Shown here: in pieces, positions 54,990 to 62,575 of the stretch
Layout of the letters: each line of letters starts with the position of its first letter
Numbering within the stretch: position 1 is the first letter of the stretch
Source of the DNA: Tretioscincus oriximinensis
Lineage: Eukaryota > Chordata > Lepidosauria > Squamata > Gymnophthalmidae
Direction of reading: 5' to 3'
Assembly (NCBI GenBank): GCA_022410635.1
Contig: JAJVDF010000463.1
Span: 786,193-850,192, forward strand
DNA: 64,000 nt
Made by a program: the position numbers and the translations under genes
The notes under the pieces: model-generated
The model's database searches: none
What the model saw: only the letters and a program-made list of their open reading frames with translations
Told to the model about the DNA's origin: nothing

Positions 54990-55232
54990 AACAGTTAGAA
55001 GCCTGGATCACTTTAAGATAGGATGGATCTCTTGATACTGCTTCTGGGATGGAGCAACAGACAGTAGGCCTAAAATACCGTTTAGAAGGAGTTGATAACA
55101 GGTCAAGATTTCTCCTTCTTCTGTTTCAGACTGCCCAAGTGAAACTGGTGGGCCACTGCATGATACAGAGTTCTGGACTAGATGGACCCTGGCCCCATTC
55201 AGCAGTGGTTCTCTTATGCTCTTATATTCTAA
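54990..55232 (+). mobile_element. CR1-type LINE 3' end
   Basis: GAAGCCTGGATCACTTTAAG, GGATGGAGCAACAGACAGTA, TTTCAGACTGCCCAAGTGAA, TGGACTAGATGGACCCTGGC and the tail TCTTATGCTCTTATATTC. Confidence 0.82.
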
Positions 55233-55234
55233 TA

Positions 55235-56100
55235 AATATATTGGCAAATTAACAAGCTTGCTACTAAATTATATTTTTATGTTTTTTGTTTTAATTTCAG
55301 CCTACACCAAACATTTTCCAAAATTGTCATGCCCCTAGAAACTTATATCAATTCCTTTTAGTTCTGCCCATAGTTTAATGTGGGACTTAGGCAGCAAACA
55401 TATTGCCCTTTAACACTCACAGGACTGCGAAGGCAAAGCCCATCATTCCGACTGTGTTACCATAAAAATGGGCTCGAAAGTGCTGCAGCGTCGCTCTAAA
55501 TGCACACCACAGGTTTCTGCTTCGGAGTTCCTGGTGAAATTGCATTGTCACTGCTCCTTTTTGTAATTTGCGCCACTTGCACACTGATGACGGGAGATCA
55601 GGCAAAGAGAAGCGAACAAGAGAACAGNGGCTAGGGGGTCTTTTGTTTGACATTCCCTCCAGGCTCAGCAGCTTCCCTCCCTGCTCTGGAAAAACAGGTT
55701 TTTCCACATACTGCAGCAGGTTGAAAGAGATTCATTGAGCATTCTCAACGCACGGCAATCCGGATGCTAAGGGAATGCTTAGGTAAAATTAAGCCCTCAT
55801 TTCGCTTTCATTATGGAACGATTAAAAGTGAATGGAGAACGGATTTTAATTTCTAATGGGAATGCAGCCTTAGTTACTTTTGTATAGTTATTTTTGGGAG
55901 GGAATCTTATTTTGGCCCTGTCNCTTTAGGAATTCTGGTGGGAGGTAGTTAGGTTTTAATTACAGTTGCTTTCTTTTCTAGTTTCATTTTANGTGCTGCA
56001 GAGCTTGGAGATAGTATGCTTTAGAAGTCAAAGAGGTTAAAACAAAGCAAGTCAAAGAAGTCCAAATAAAGCAAGTATTGGACTGTTTCTGGAGGAATTA
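55235..56100. other. Unannotated; possible MITE ending near 55872
   Basis: The block ending AATGGGAATGCAGCCTTAG at 55855-55873 carries an inverted AAGGCTGCATTC-type terminus like that of the 410-bp MITEs. Its body (TTTCGCTTTCATTATGGAAC, GGAGAACGGATTTTAATTTC) is different and I could not find the opposite end. The 96-codon minus-strand frame at 55417-55707 has no known domain. Confidence 0.3.
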
Positions 56101-56108
56101 GATTTCAA

Positions 56109-56460
56109 CAGTGCTTTTTTTCCAGAAAAAAAGGTGCCGGTACTAACGCCGGCGGCGGCAGGGGGCGGGGAGCGGGGGGTGGGGGCAGCAGTGGCCGCTG
56201 TCGCCGATAACGGCACGCTCCCCTCAACGGCGTTAGTACCGGCGGCGGCAGCGGGGGGCGGGGGGGCGGCAGCGGTGGCTGCTGTTGCCGATAACGCCAC
56301 GCCCCCCTCGGCGGCGGCAGTACCGGTGGCGCCGGCCGCGGTGGGTCGGGCGGGGCGGCGGGGGGGCCGCCCCCCCCGCCAACCCCCCCCCCCCCCCCCC
56401 CGCCTAAATAAAAGGTGCCGGAACTGCGTTCAGGCGCATTCCCCCACAAAAAAAGCCCTG
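56109..56460. mobile_element. GC-rich hAT MITE, 352-bp copy
   Basis: Ends CAGTGCTTTTTTT (left) and AAAAAAAGCCCTG (right) with a perfect 8-bp duplication GATTTCAA at 56101-56108 and 56461-56468. The same family as 9024-9723, sharing GGTGCCGGTACT and GCCTAAATAAAAGGTGCC, but half the length. Long C and G runs. The Ala/Pro-rich frames are GC artefacts. Confidence 0.9.
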
Positions 56461-56629
56461 GATTTCAAACACTTTTTTATTTTAAAATAAGAATTTTGTT
56501 TTGAACTGTACTTGCAAGTTTCACTTTCTGTCCTTGTGGTGGAAACAGCACCCAAATGGAGAACCGGCATGGGAGACAGAACAAAAAAATAATTACATAT
56601 CCATACTGTATAACATTCCATACATTATA

Positions 56630-56931
56630 CAGTGGTACCTCGGTTCTCGAACACAATTCGTTCCGGGAGGACGGTCGAGAACCAATTTGTTCGAGAACCG
56701 AAGCAAGGCGCGCCGGGCCGAAAAAACGCACTTTGATGATGTCAGCAAGGCGTGCCTGGCCGAAAAAACGCACTCTGATGACGTCCGCAAGGCGCGCCTG
56801 GCCGAAAGAACGCCGAAGGAAGTTCGAGTTCCAAATCGGTGTTCGGATTCCAGGACAAAAGTTTCTGGAATCTGCCGGTCGAACACNGATTTGGTCGACA
56901 TTCAAGGCGTTCGAGAACCGAGGTACCACTG
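56630..56931. mobile_element. TA-flanked palindromic-end MITE, 302 bp
   Basis: 23-bp perfect terminal inverted repeats beginning CAGTGGTACCTCGGTTCTCG, flanked by TA at 56628-56629 and 56932-56933, as for Tc1/mariner-type transposition. Additional inner copies of GTTCGAGAACCG give a nested left end. The interior carries a 42-bp tandem repeat. No transposase; frames of 100-170 codons across it on both strands are not conserved domains. Confidence 0.88.
56703..56818. repeat. 42-bp tandem repeat, 2.7 copies
   Basis: Units start at 56703, 56745 and 56787, each beginning GCAAGGCG(C/T)GCC and containing GGCCGAAA(A/G)AACGC. Units 1 and 2 also share TGATGA(T/C)GTC. Lies inside the TA-flanked MITE. 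Confidence 0.92.
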
Positions 56932-57174
56932 TATATGTCATAGTGTTTCTGATTTCATTAGTTCAAATTAATAGGTTGCTTTTTCTATACTTGCCAAATA
57001 CCCACTCCCCAACACCTCACACAACCCCAGGGAACTTCCAGTTCTTCTTTATGCTTTTAGAGCAATCTTAATCATATTTAAAAGTTTATGACCACCCATC
57101 AATTTGATTGGCAATATATAATCAATTTAACCCAGTTCTGCACCCAGACTACTTCTTGTTAGCACAAAACAAGA

Positions 57175-57420
57175 ACTGAGTCTGTGGGTGGGACTGAATG
57201 CAGATTGGCTAAGAAGTCTTCTTCCTGCCCAGGGCTAGCTGTGGTGCAGGCTTGGAGCTGTAGTCTGCAGGGCAGGACCCCGTGTGGGCTGTGCAGAAGA
57301 GGCTGCTTGCTGCTCAGACTACATTTCTCAGCAGGCACCACCACCAGCACAGCAACAGCTCTTGATTCATTTTCTTCACATTTGGACCGCTGCTGCTGCT
57401 ACATTGTAAAACTGCTGGGC
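57175..57420. promoter_or_regulatory. Cluster of CCAAT and ZNF143-like motifs
   Basis: Reverse CCAAT (ATTGG, 57204-57208), a partial ACTACAG in reverse (57258-57264) and ACTACATTTCTCAGCAGGCA (57318-57337), close to the ZNF143/SBS consensus, lie within about 140 bp of relatively GC-rich sequence. Such a cluster can mark a promoter, but no transcript start or exon is visible and SBS-like motifs also occur in old repeats. Confidence 0.22.
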
Positions 57421-57528
57421 ATCCAAGCTTTTATAATAAGAACTTGTCATTGTGAAATAAACAGCATAGAAAAGCAGGCAAAATAAGCGCACTAGGATCT
57501 CCAATGCAATTTTCTTTGCCAATCAGAG

Positions 57529-57910
57529 AGAAGAAGAAGAAGAAGAAGAAGAAGAAGAAGAAGAAGAAGAAGAAGAAGAAGAAGAAGAAGAAGAAGAAGA
57601 AGAAGAAGAAGAAGANNNNNNNNNNNNNNNNNNNNNNNNNNNNNNNNNNNNNNNNNNNNNNNNNNNNNNNNNNNNNNNNNNNNNNNNNNNNNNNNNNNNN
57701 NNNNNNNNNNNNNNNNNNNNNNNNNNNNNNNNNNNNNNNNNNNNNNNNNNNNNNNAAGAAGAAGAAGAAGAAGAAGAAGAAGAAGAAGAAGAAGAAGAAG
57801 AAGAAGAAGAAGAAGAAGAAGAAGAAGAAGAAGAAGAAGAAGAAGAAGAATGGAATGGAATGGAATGGAATGGAATGGAATGGAATGGAATGGAATGGAA
57901 TGGAATGGAA
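57529..57910 (+). repeat. (GAA)n and (TGGAA)12 microsatellites across a gap
   Basis: (GAA)n from 57529 to the gap at 57616, again from 57756 to 57850, then exactly twelve TGGAA units (57851-57910) running into TAGAATTCTTTATTGGCC, the antisense 3' end of a LINE. The pentamer is therefore the expanded LINE tail, and the GAA block is a further expansion. Poly-Lys, poly-Ser and poly-Leu frames are artefacts. Confidence 0.92.
57616..57755. other. Assembly gap (140 N)
   Basis: Run of N inside (GAA)n. The true repeat length is unknown. Confidence 0.98.
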
Positions 57911-58805
57911 TAGAATTCTTTATTGGCCAAGTGTGATTGGACACACAAGGAATTTGTCTTTGGTGCATATGCTCTCAGTATACATATATGCTGTTTGCTG
58001 GTTCATTTGTTGAGAACTGATTCTTTAGCTTTTTCAGAGTAGTTTCTTTTTGCTGCTCTGATCTCCCTTGTTTCTGGCCTGATTGTACAGCATTCTATCA
58101 CCTTTTCTGTAGGCTTCCTCTTTGGAATGACGTAACTGCTTGAGTTTAGCTGTGAACCAAGGTTTNTTGTTACTGTATATTCGCAAGTTCCTGGTTGGTA
58201 CACATAGGTCTTCACAGAAGCTGACATATGATGTTGCAGTATCTGTGAGTTCATCCAGGTCTGCAGAGGTGTCTTTAAAATTATTCCAGTCTGTGCAATC
58301 AAATCAAGCCTGTAGCTTTAACTTTGCCTCCTCAGTCCAAGTCCTCACTGGTTTGATTGTTGGTTTTGTGGCTTTAAATCTTTGTTTGTANGCAGGTACA
58401 AGGTGAATCATGCAATGATCAGAGTGGCCCACAGCTGCTCGTGGTAAGGACCGATAAGCATCTTTTAGTGTCNTGTAGCAGTGGTCTAAGATATTCTTGC
58501 CTCTGGTGTGACAATTGACATGCTGGAAATATTTTGGTAGCTCTTCCCTTAANTTTGCCTTGTTTAAATCTCCCAAAATAATTGCCAATGAATCAGGATA
58601 TTTGGCTTCAGCCTCCATAATCTGATCAGCTAGAGTTCTTAATGCCTTTTTTACAGATGTTTGTGGATGAACGTAAACCAAAAATATTAGGAATGAATTG
58701 ATCTCTCAAGGAGAATAGAATGGTTTGCAGTTAATAAGTAAGGACTCCAGGTTTTCATCACAGAATTTTTGAATTATTGTTATGAGACCAGCTTTTGTTG
58801 ATATA
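57911..58805 (-). pseudogene. LINE (CR1/L3- or Rex1-like) endonuclease fragment joined to 3' end
   Basis: Read on the minus strand this begins in the apurinic-type endonuclease domain, which nicks target DNA for reverse transcription. INCKPFYSPRE-like sequence near 58740, VYVHPQTSVKKALRTLADQI and LAIILGDLNKA (58590-58680; GDxN is an endonuclease signature), GKNILDHCY and GHSDHCMIHLVP (58395-58500; SDH is the catalytic C-terminal box) are clear. The linker KPWFTAKLKQLRHSKEEAYR follows near 58110-58160. At about 57990 the linker joins directly to the 3' untranslated end (GAGAGCATATGCACC, CACTTGGCCAATAAAGAATT), so the whole reverse transcriptase is deleted. Ns and frame changes add to the damage. 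Which Jockey-group clade it belongs to is uncertain from memory. Confidence 0.78.
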
Positions 58806-58807
58806 TA

Positions 58808-59125
58808 TACAAGAAGAAGAAGAAGAAGAAGAACTTGGTTCTTATACCCCACTTTTCTTACCTGTCAAAGNGACTCAAAGNGGCTTACAAGGGTATTTTA
58901 CCCGAAGGCTTACATTCTATCTTCCCCACCAGGCTCTGGTAGTTCCCATGTATCTACTTGCAGTCACTTGCAATTTCTTGCACTTCATGCTTTCGAATAG
59001 CTGGGTTGGCTAGAGCTACAGGCTAGTGGAAGGTGCTCACCCCTCCCCACATCTGGCGCAGGGCTTTAAAACCCGATCTCCCAGATGAGAGACAGATTCC
59101 TTAGCGACTGAGCTATCAGTCACTA
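58808..59125 (-). mobile_element. Sauria-like SINE, second head type, full length
   Basis: Antisense: (GAA)6 tail complement, CTTGGTTCTTATACCCCAC, GACTCAAAGnGGCTTACAAG, CTATCTTCCCCACCAGG, body AGCTGGGTTGGCTAGAGCTA and CCTCCCCACATCTGGCGCAG. The head in sense reads TAGCTCAGTCGCTAAGG (A-box-like) and GATCGGGTTTTAAAGCC (B-box-like). The best copy of the second head type. It sits between the LINE fragment and the L1. Confidence 0.85.
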
Positions 59126-59127
59126 GA

Positions 59128-60241
59128 GTGGTGAAGGATGGGGATTTCCCTGTCTGACATCATATTATGAAGCATGGCAAACCTTAAAAATGATTGATTT
59201 AGAATACGATGATGATAATAAATCAGTCAAGATTGAAAGAACGATGAATTTCCATTATTAGTTGACAAATTAGACAAATTTAAAATAAGCACTTGTTTGC
59301 CTCAATCCTTGAGGAGAAAAATAGCCAATTATATTAATGCTATTCCTAGCAGAAGACTACGAGACATGTTTCCAAAACCTGGAGTTCCAACGTCAATCAA
59401 ACAAATTAGAAATCAGATACCTAATAGACAGTATTGGCTGGGAGAATTAGCTCTTTATACTTATATAAATAGAACACAGGTAAAAACCTCTATGAGCACC
59501 CCGATTCAAGGAATGAAAAATATTGTCAATGACAGAATTTTTAAAAAAAGGAATAATATCGAGTATTTATCAATTGATTATTAGGATCAAATATGATTCC
59601 AAAATTATTATTAAACAATTATGGCAACATGATCTCCTCATTCAAGATCACCAGTGGGATAATTAGATTAACGTTATCAATTATATAAAATTAGTAAAAT
59701 TTAAAGAATTAGAAAAGAAACTCTTAACCCGCTGGTATAAGACTCCTGTTCAATTGACACATATTACTGCGACTTCATGTACATGCTGGCACAGCTGCCG
59801 TCCTCAAGGGAACCTTTTACACATGTGGATGCGCTGCCAAGATGTTATTCAATTCAGAAACTTAATATACAGAGAGATTACAATAATATTGGGAGTAGAC
59901 ATCCCACAGTCGGATGAGATTTGGATGACCACCATCTCAGAAAATTTTATCCCACCTCAAGATGTTAAATATATTATAAAAAGAGCAATTTGGGCTGCCC
60001 ATATGGTTATTGCCAGGGAGTAGAAAGATAAGAACTCAGGGACAAAAGATCAGTGGATAGATTACATTATGGAAATGTTTTTACATGAAGCAATAGTGGA
60101 AAAGAGAACCTTTTTCCAGGGCGTTCCTACAAGTGGCAAATGGATTAAAAATTGGCAAAAGATGTTAAAATTAGGTCTTCCAGGCACTGCCAGTCCAGTT
60201 ACATTTCACACACTTCAGCACATCTTCCTATTAAGATTATG
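59128..60241 (+). pseudogene. L1 ORF2 C-terminal third, frameshifted
   Basis: Starts near the GGxGFP motif (KDGDFPV, 59135-59155). Later segments read YWLGELALYTYINR (59432-59475), KKLLTRWYKTPVQLTHI (59716-59766), then CTCWHSCRPQGNLLHMWMRC (59772-59831), a variant of the C-terminal zinc-knuckle-like segment in which CWHC is CWHS. ISENFIPPQDVKYIIKRAIW, AAHMVIARE and MLHEAIVEK-like sequence lead to the C-terminus. Stops at 59582 and 60021 and several frameshifts make it dead. It shares the order of motifs with 13318-15073 but is clearly a different L1 subfamily or an older copy. Confidence 0.82.
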
Positions 60242-60409
60242 AGACCACCACAGGTAACCTGATCTGGGGTGGGAGGGGGGTTTAGTTGCTCAATTGTTTA
60301 TTTATTGTCTGGCTGTTGCTATGTTGTCTCTTGTATTGTCTTGTGGAATTGTTTGAGTTGTACGTAATGGGTTTTTTTGTCTAATAATAGAAATTAAAAA
60401 AAGAAGGAA
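59128..60409 (+). mobile_element. L1 LINE, 5'-truncated
   Basis: About 1.28 kb: the ORF2 C-terminal region, a stop at about 60239, then a 3' untranslated region with a G-rich tract (GGGGTGGGAGGGGGG, 60268-60283) and an A-rich end (ATAGAAATTAAAAAAAG). Same architecture as the L1s at 13316 and 19966. Target duplication not resolved. Confidence 0.87.
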
Positions 60410-60411
60410 AA

Positions 60412-61005
60412 GCAGGCAGAAGTGCATTTAAGAACCATAAAACAGGAAACAGAATTTCTGCCTGAAAATAAGAAACCGGAAGCTCTTCATGTGTTATTGT
60501 TGACAACTGGCACCCCATCTATAGTCCACTTACTAGCTGGTCCTCCATATACTTATCTCCCATTTATTCCTACCTTTCCATCCTTTAGCTAATACTGCCT
60601 GAGCAGTCTTTATCAGGTTGCTACTAGATTATGTGTATCCCAGGGCAAACATTGATTCCAGTGTTCCTCATGGATTGGAATGGTGTGAGGGCCACGTTGA
60701 TGTCTCCCTCAGCTCATCTTCCAGACCACGCACCCCTTGTGCCCTTCCCGATGATCAGGTTTATCATTTCTTACTATGATTAATAACATTAGATTTTCCA
60801 CTGCTGAAAATCCATTCTGCATCAGAAAAGACAAGCACTGTCAACTAGAATTTACAGTTAATTTTTTCTCCTACTGATCATTTTGATAACCCGGCCCACA
60901 GTATCCAGTATAGAAATTCATTTTCTAGGTTGTTACTGTTTCCTGCCAGCAAAGATTCACAGTTCTTTCTATGTATTTTTACTNCAATCTATATGATCCA
61001 ATATC
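60412..61005. other. Unannotated DNA
   Basis: Nothing recognised. Confidence 0.35.
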
Positions 61006-61009
61006 CTAT

Positions 61010-61250
61010 TTCCATCTTGAGGATGATGATTTGGTTTTCATACCCCAATTTCTCTACCCAAAGGGAATCAAATACATATCCTTTTCTTTACATCACAAAC
61101 TTTGTGAAATAGGTGGGGCTGAGAGAGCTCCAAAGAACTGTGACTAGCTCCAGGTCACCAGTTGGCTTTTGAGGAGGAGTGCAGAATCGAAAAAGGAGAT
61201 TTCTAGATAGGAGTCTAACATTGCACCAAACTGGCTCACCAGATTAGAGA
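61010..61250 (-). mobile_element. Sauria SINE (canonical head)
   Basis: Antisense: GGATGATGATTTGGTTTTCA, TACCCCAATTTCTCTACCC, GTGGGGCTGAGAGAGCTCC, AACTGTGACTAGCTCCAGGT, GTGCAGAATCGAAAAAGGAG and CACCAAACTGGCTCACC. In sense, TTTTTCGATTCTGCACTCCT holds the B-box-like segment. Confidence 0.82.
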
Positions 61251-61251
61251 A

Positions 61252-61918
61252 TTATATTTAATTCTTTCGCATGCTTTAGCTAGAAGTGAGTGAGCTGCAG
61301 TTGAACACATCTGCATACAACAGCTGCATCCACACTGGAAATGAAACAGTGTGCGCTACTCTACAAAAACTAAACTGTTGTTGCATGTGATACGAGTATT
61401 GCAGGCAGACACACAAGTTGTACCTGGTTCCTGTCAGCACCGCCTTCGAACTGCAGCTTTGGAGGCATCTCTGAGGTTTCAGCACTTTTTTGCAGATAAC
61501 CCCAAAGCTGTCTTCACAAGCACCCTTGACATCTTTTTGCAAAAGTGCTAAAATTTTGGAGATTCCGCCAAAGCGGCACTTGGGAGACATTCCAGATACA
61601 AACTGTCACAACAATATNATTTCAATCTGACTACATAGATGCATTTACACAACTCATTTTTTAAAAGATCAATTGTATTAGAGTCACTATGATTGTTTGA
61701 TNCTGTTTTAAAGTGGCTATATTTTCAGTTTGTATAAATTGCCACAGTATATTATAATTCTATTGGTTTACATTTGGTTCTTCTGTTTTTTGGTTTTTGG
61801 AGATTGTTGGTTTTGCCTAGTTTTTTCCTCCAGGTTGGGATTTTGGTGTTTGGTTTACGTAGATGCAACAATATCACTGGTAATGTGTGTTTTATCATTA
61901 CTATATAGGGCATTACTA
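61252..61918. other. Unannotated DNA
   Basis: Nothing recognised. A 104-codon minus-strand frame at 61276-61590 has no known domain. Confidence 0.33.
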
Positions 61919-61920
61919 TA

Positions 61921-61994
61921 CTGCTCAGAACAATTAAGGGAACACTTTAACATACACTGTTAAGTTAAAGTGTCCCCTTAATTGTTTTTAGCAG
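61921..61994. mobile_element. Minimal Tc1-like palindromic MITE, 74 bp
   Basis: CTGCTCAGAACAATTAAGGG, AACACTTTAA at the left and TTAAAGTGTCCCCTTAATTG, TTTTTAGCAG at the right are inverted copies with only about ten unpaired bases between them. TA at 61919-61920 and 61995-61996 flanks it. Nothing but the two terminal repeats remains. Confidence 0.88.
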
Positions 61995-62065
61995 TATATA
62001 TACTGCATATAGGACAGATTAATGCACTCTACAATAAGGCACCTTAGGCCTCTTCCAGAAAAAGG

Positions 62066-62575
62066 TTTTCCACATTTATTTGTTTGTTTGCTTGTTTGTT
62101 TATTTGTCCTTACAAACCTATACCCGAAGGTCTCAGGGTGGTTAACAATAAAAACCAAATTAACTTTTAAAAACAATTATCTCTGAAAGAAGAGGAGGAA
62201 GAACAGGTTTTTTTCAGCCAAAGACAGGGTTAAAGAGGTGCATCTTCAATAGCCTTCTGAATGCATACAGAGATGGTCTTCAAGGGAGAGGCTGTTCCGT
62301 AGTCTGGAGGCTGCCATGGAGAACATCCTATCCTGAGTTCCCACTATCCTTGCCATCAAAAGAGGTGGTACAGTCAAGGGGGCCTCCTCTGTAGATCATA
62401 AGACACAAAAGTTGATATGGGATAAGGTGTTTCTTTAGATATTTGGGGCTCAAGTTATTTAGGGTCTTATAGCTTAGAGTTANTACCTTGAACTGGGTTT
62501 GGTAGCAANTTGGCAGTTCTGGTAGTGGCATNATACAGAACCCACTTCACCTGCTCACACAGTTTCAGCAACCCA
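62066..62575 (-). mobile_element. L2-like LINE 3' fragment with ORF2 end (antisense)
   Basis: TTTATTTGTTTGTTTGCTTG is the tail complement, then CCTATACCCGAAGGTCTCAG and GGTGGTTAACAATAAAAACC. On the minus strand the ORF2 end reads LPELPxCYQTQFKVxTLSYK, TLNNLSPKYLKKHLIPYQ and IYRGGPLDCTTSFDGKDSGN (62531 to 62328), then LHGSLQTTEQPLP and FRRLLKMHLFNPVFG after a stop. This order is typical of the last part of L2 ORF2. The longest of the three antisense copies. Confidence 0.85.

Noticed and set aside
56477..57071. Frames of 154-171 codons over the TA-flanked MITE
   Set aside because: Both strands are open over the same tandem repeat and the frames cross the MITE borders; no domain.
57492..58013. 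Poly-Lys, poly-Leu and poly-Ser frames
   Set aside because: Produced by (GAA)n and an assembly gap filled with N.
59050..59125. Minus-strand tRNA gene at the second SINE head
   Set aside because: The same reasoning: the head belongs to a SINE with a TTC tail and lacks a complete tRNA fold.
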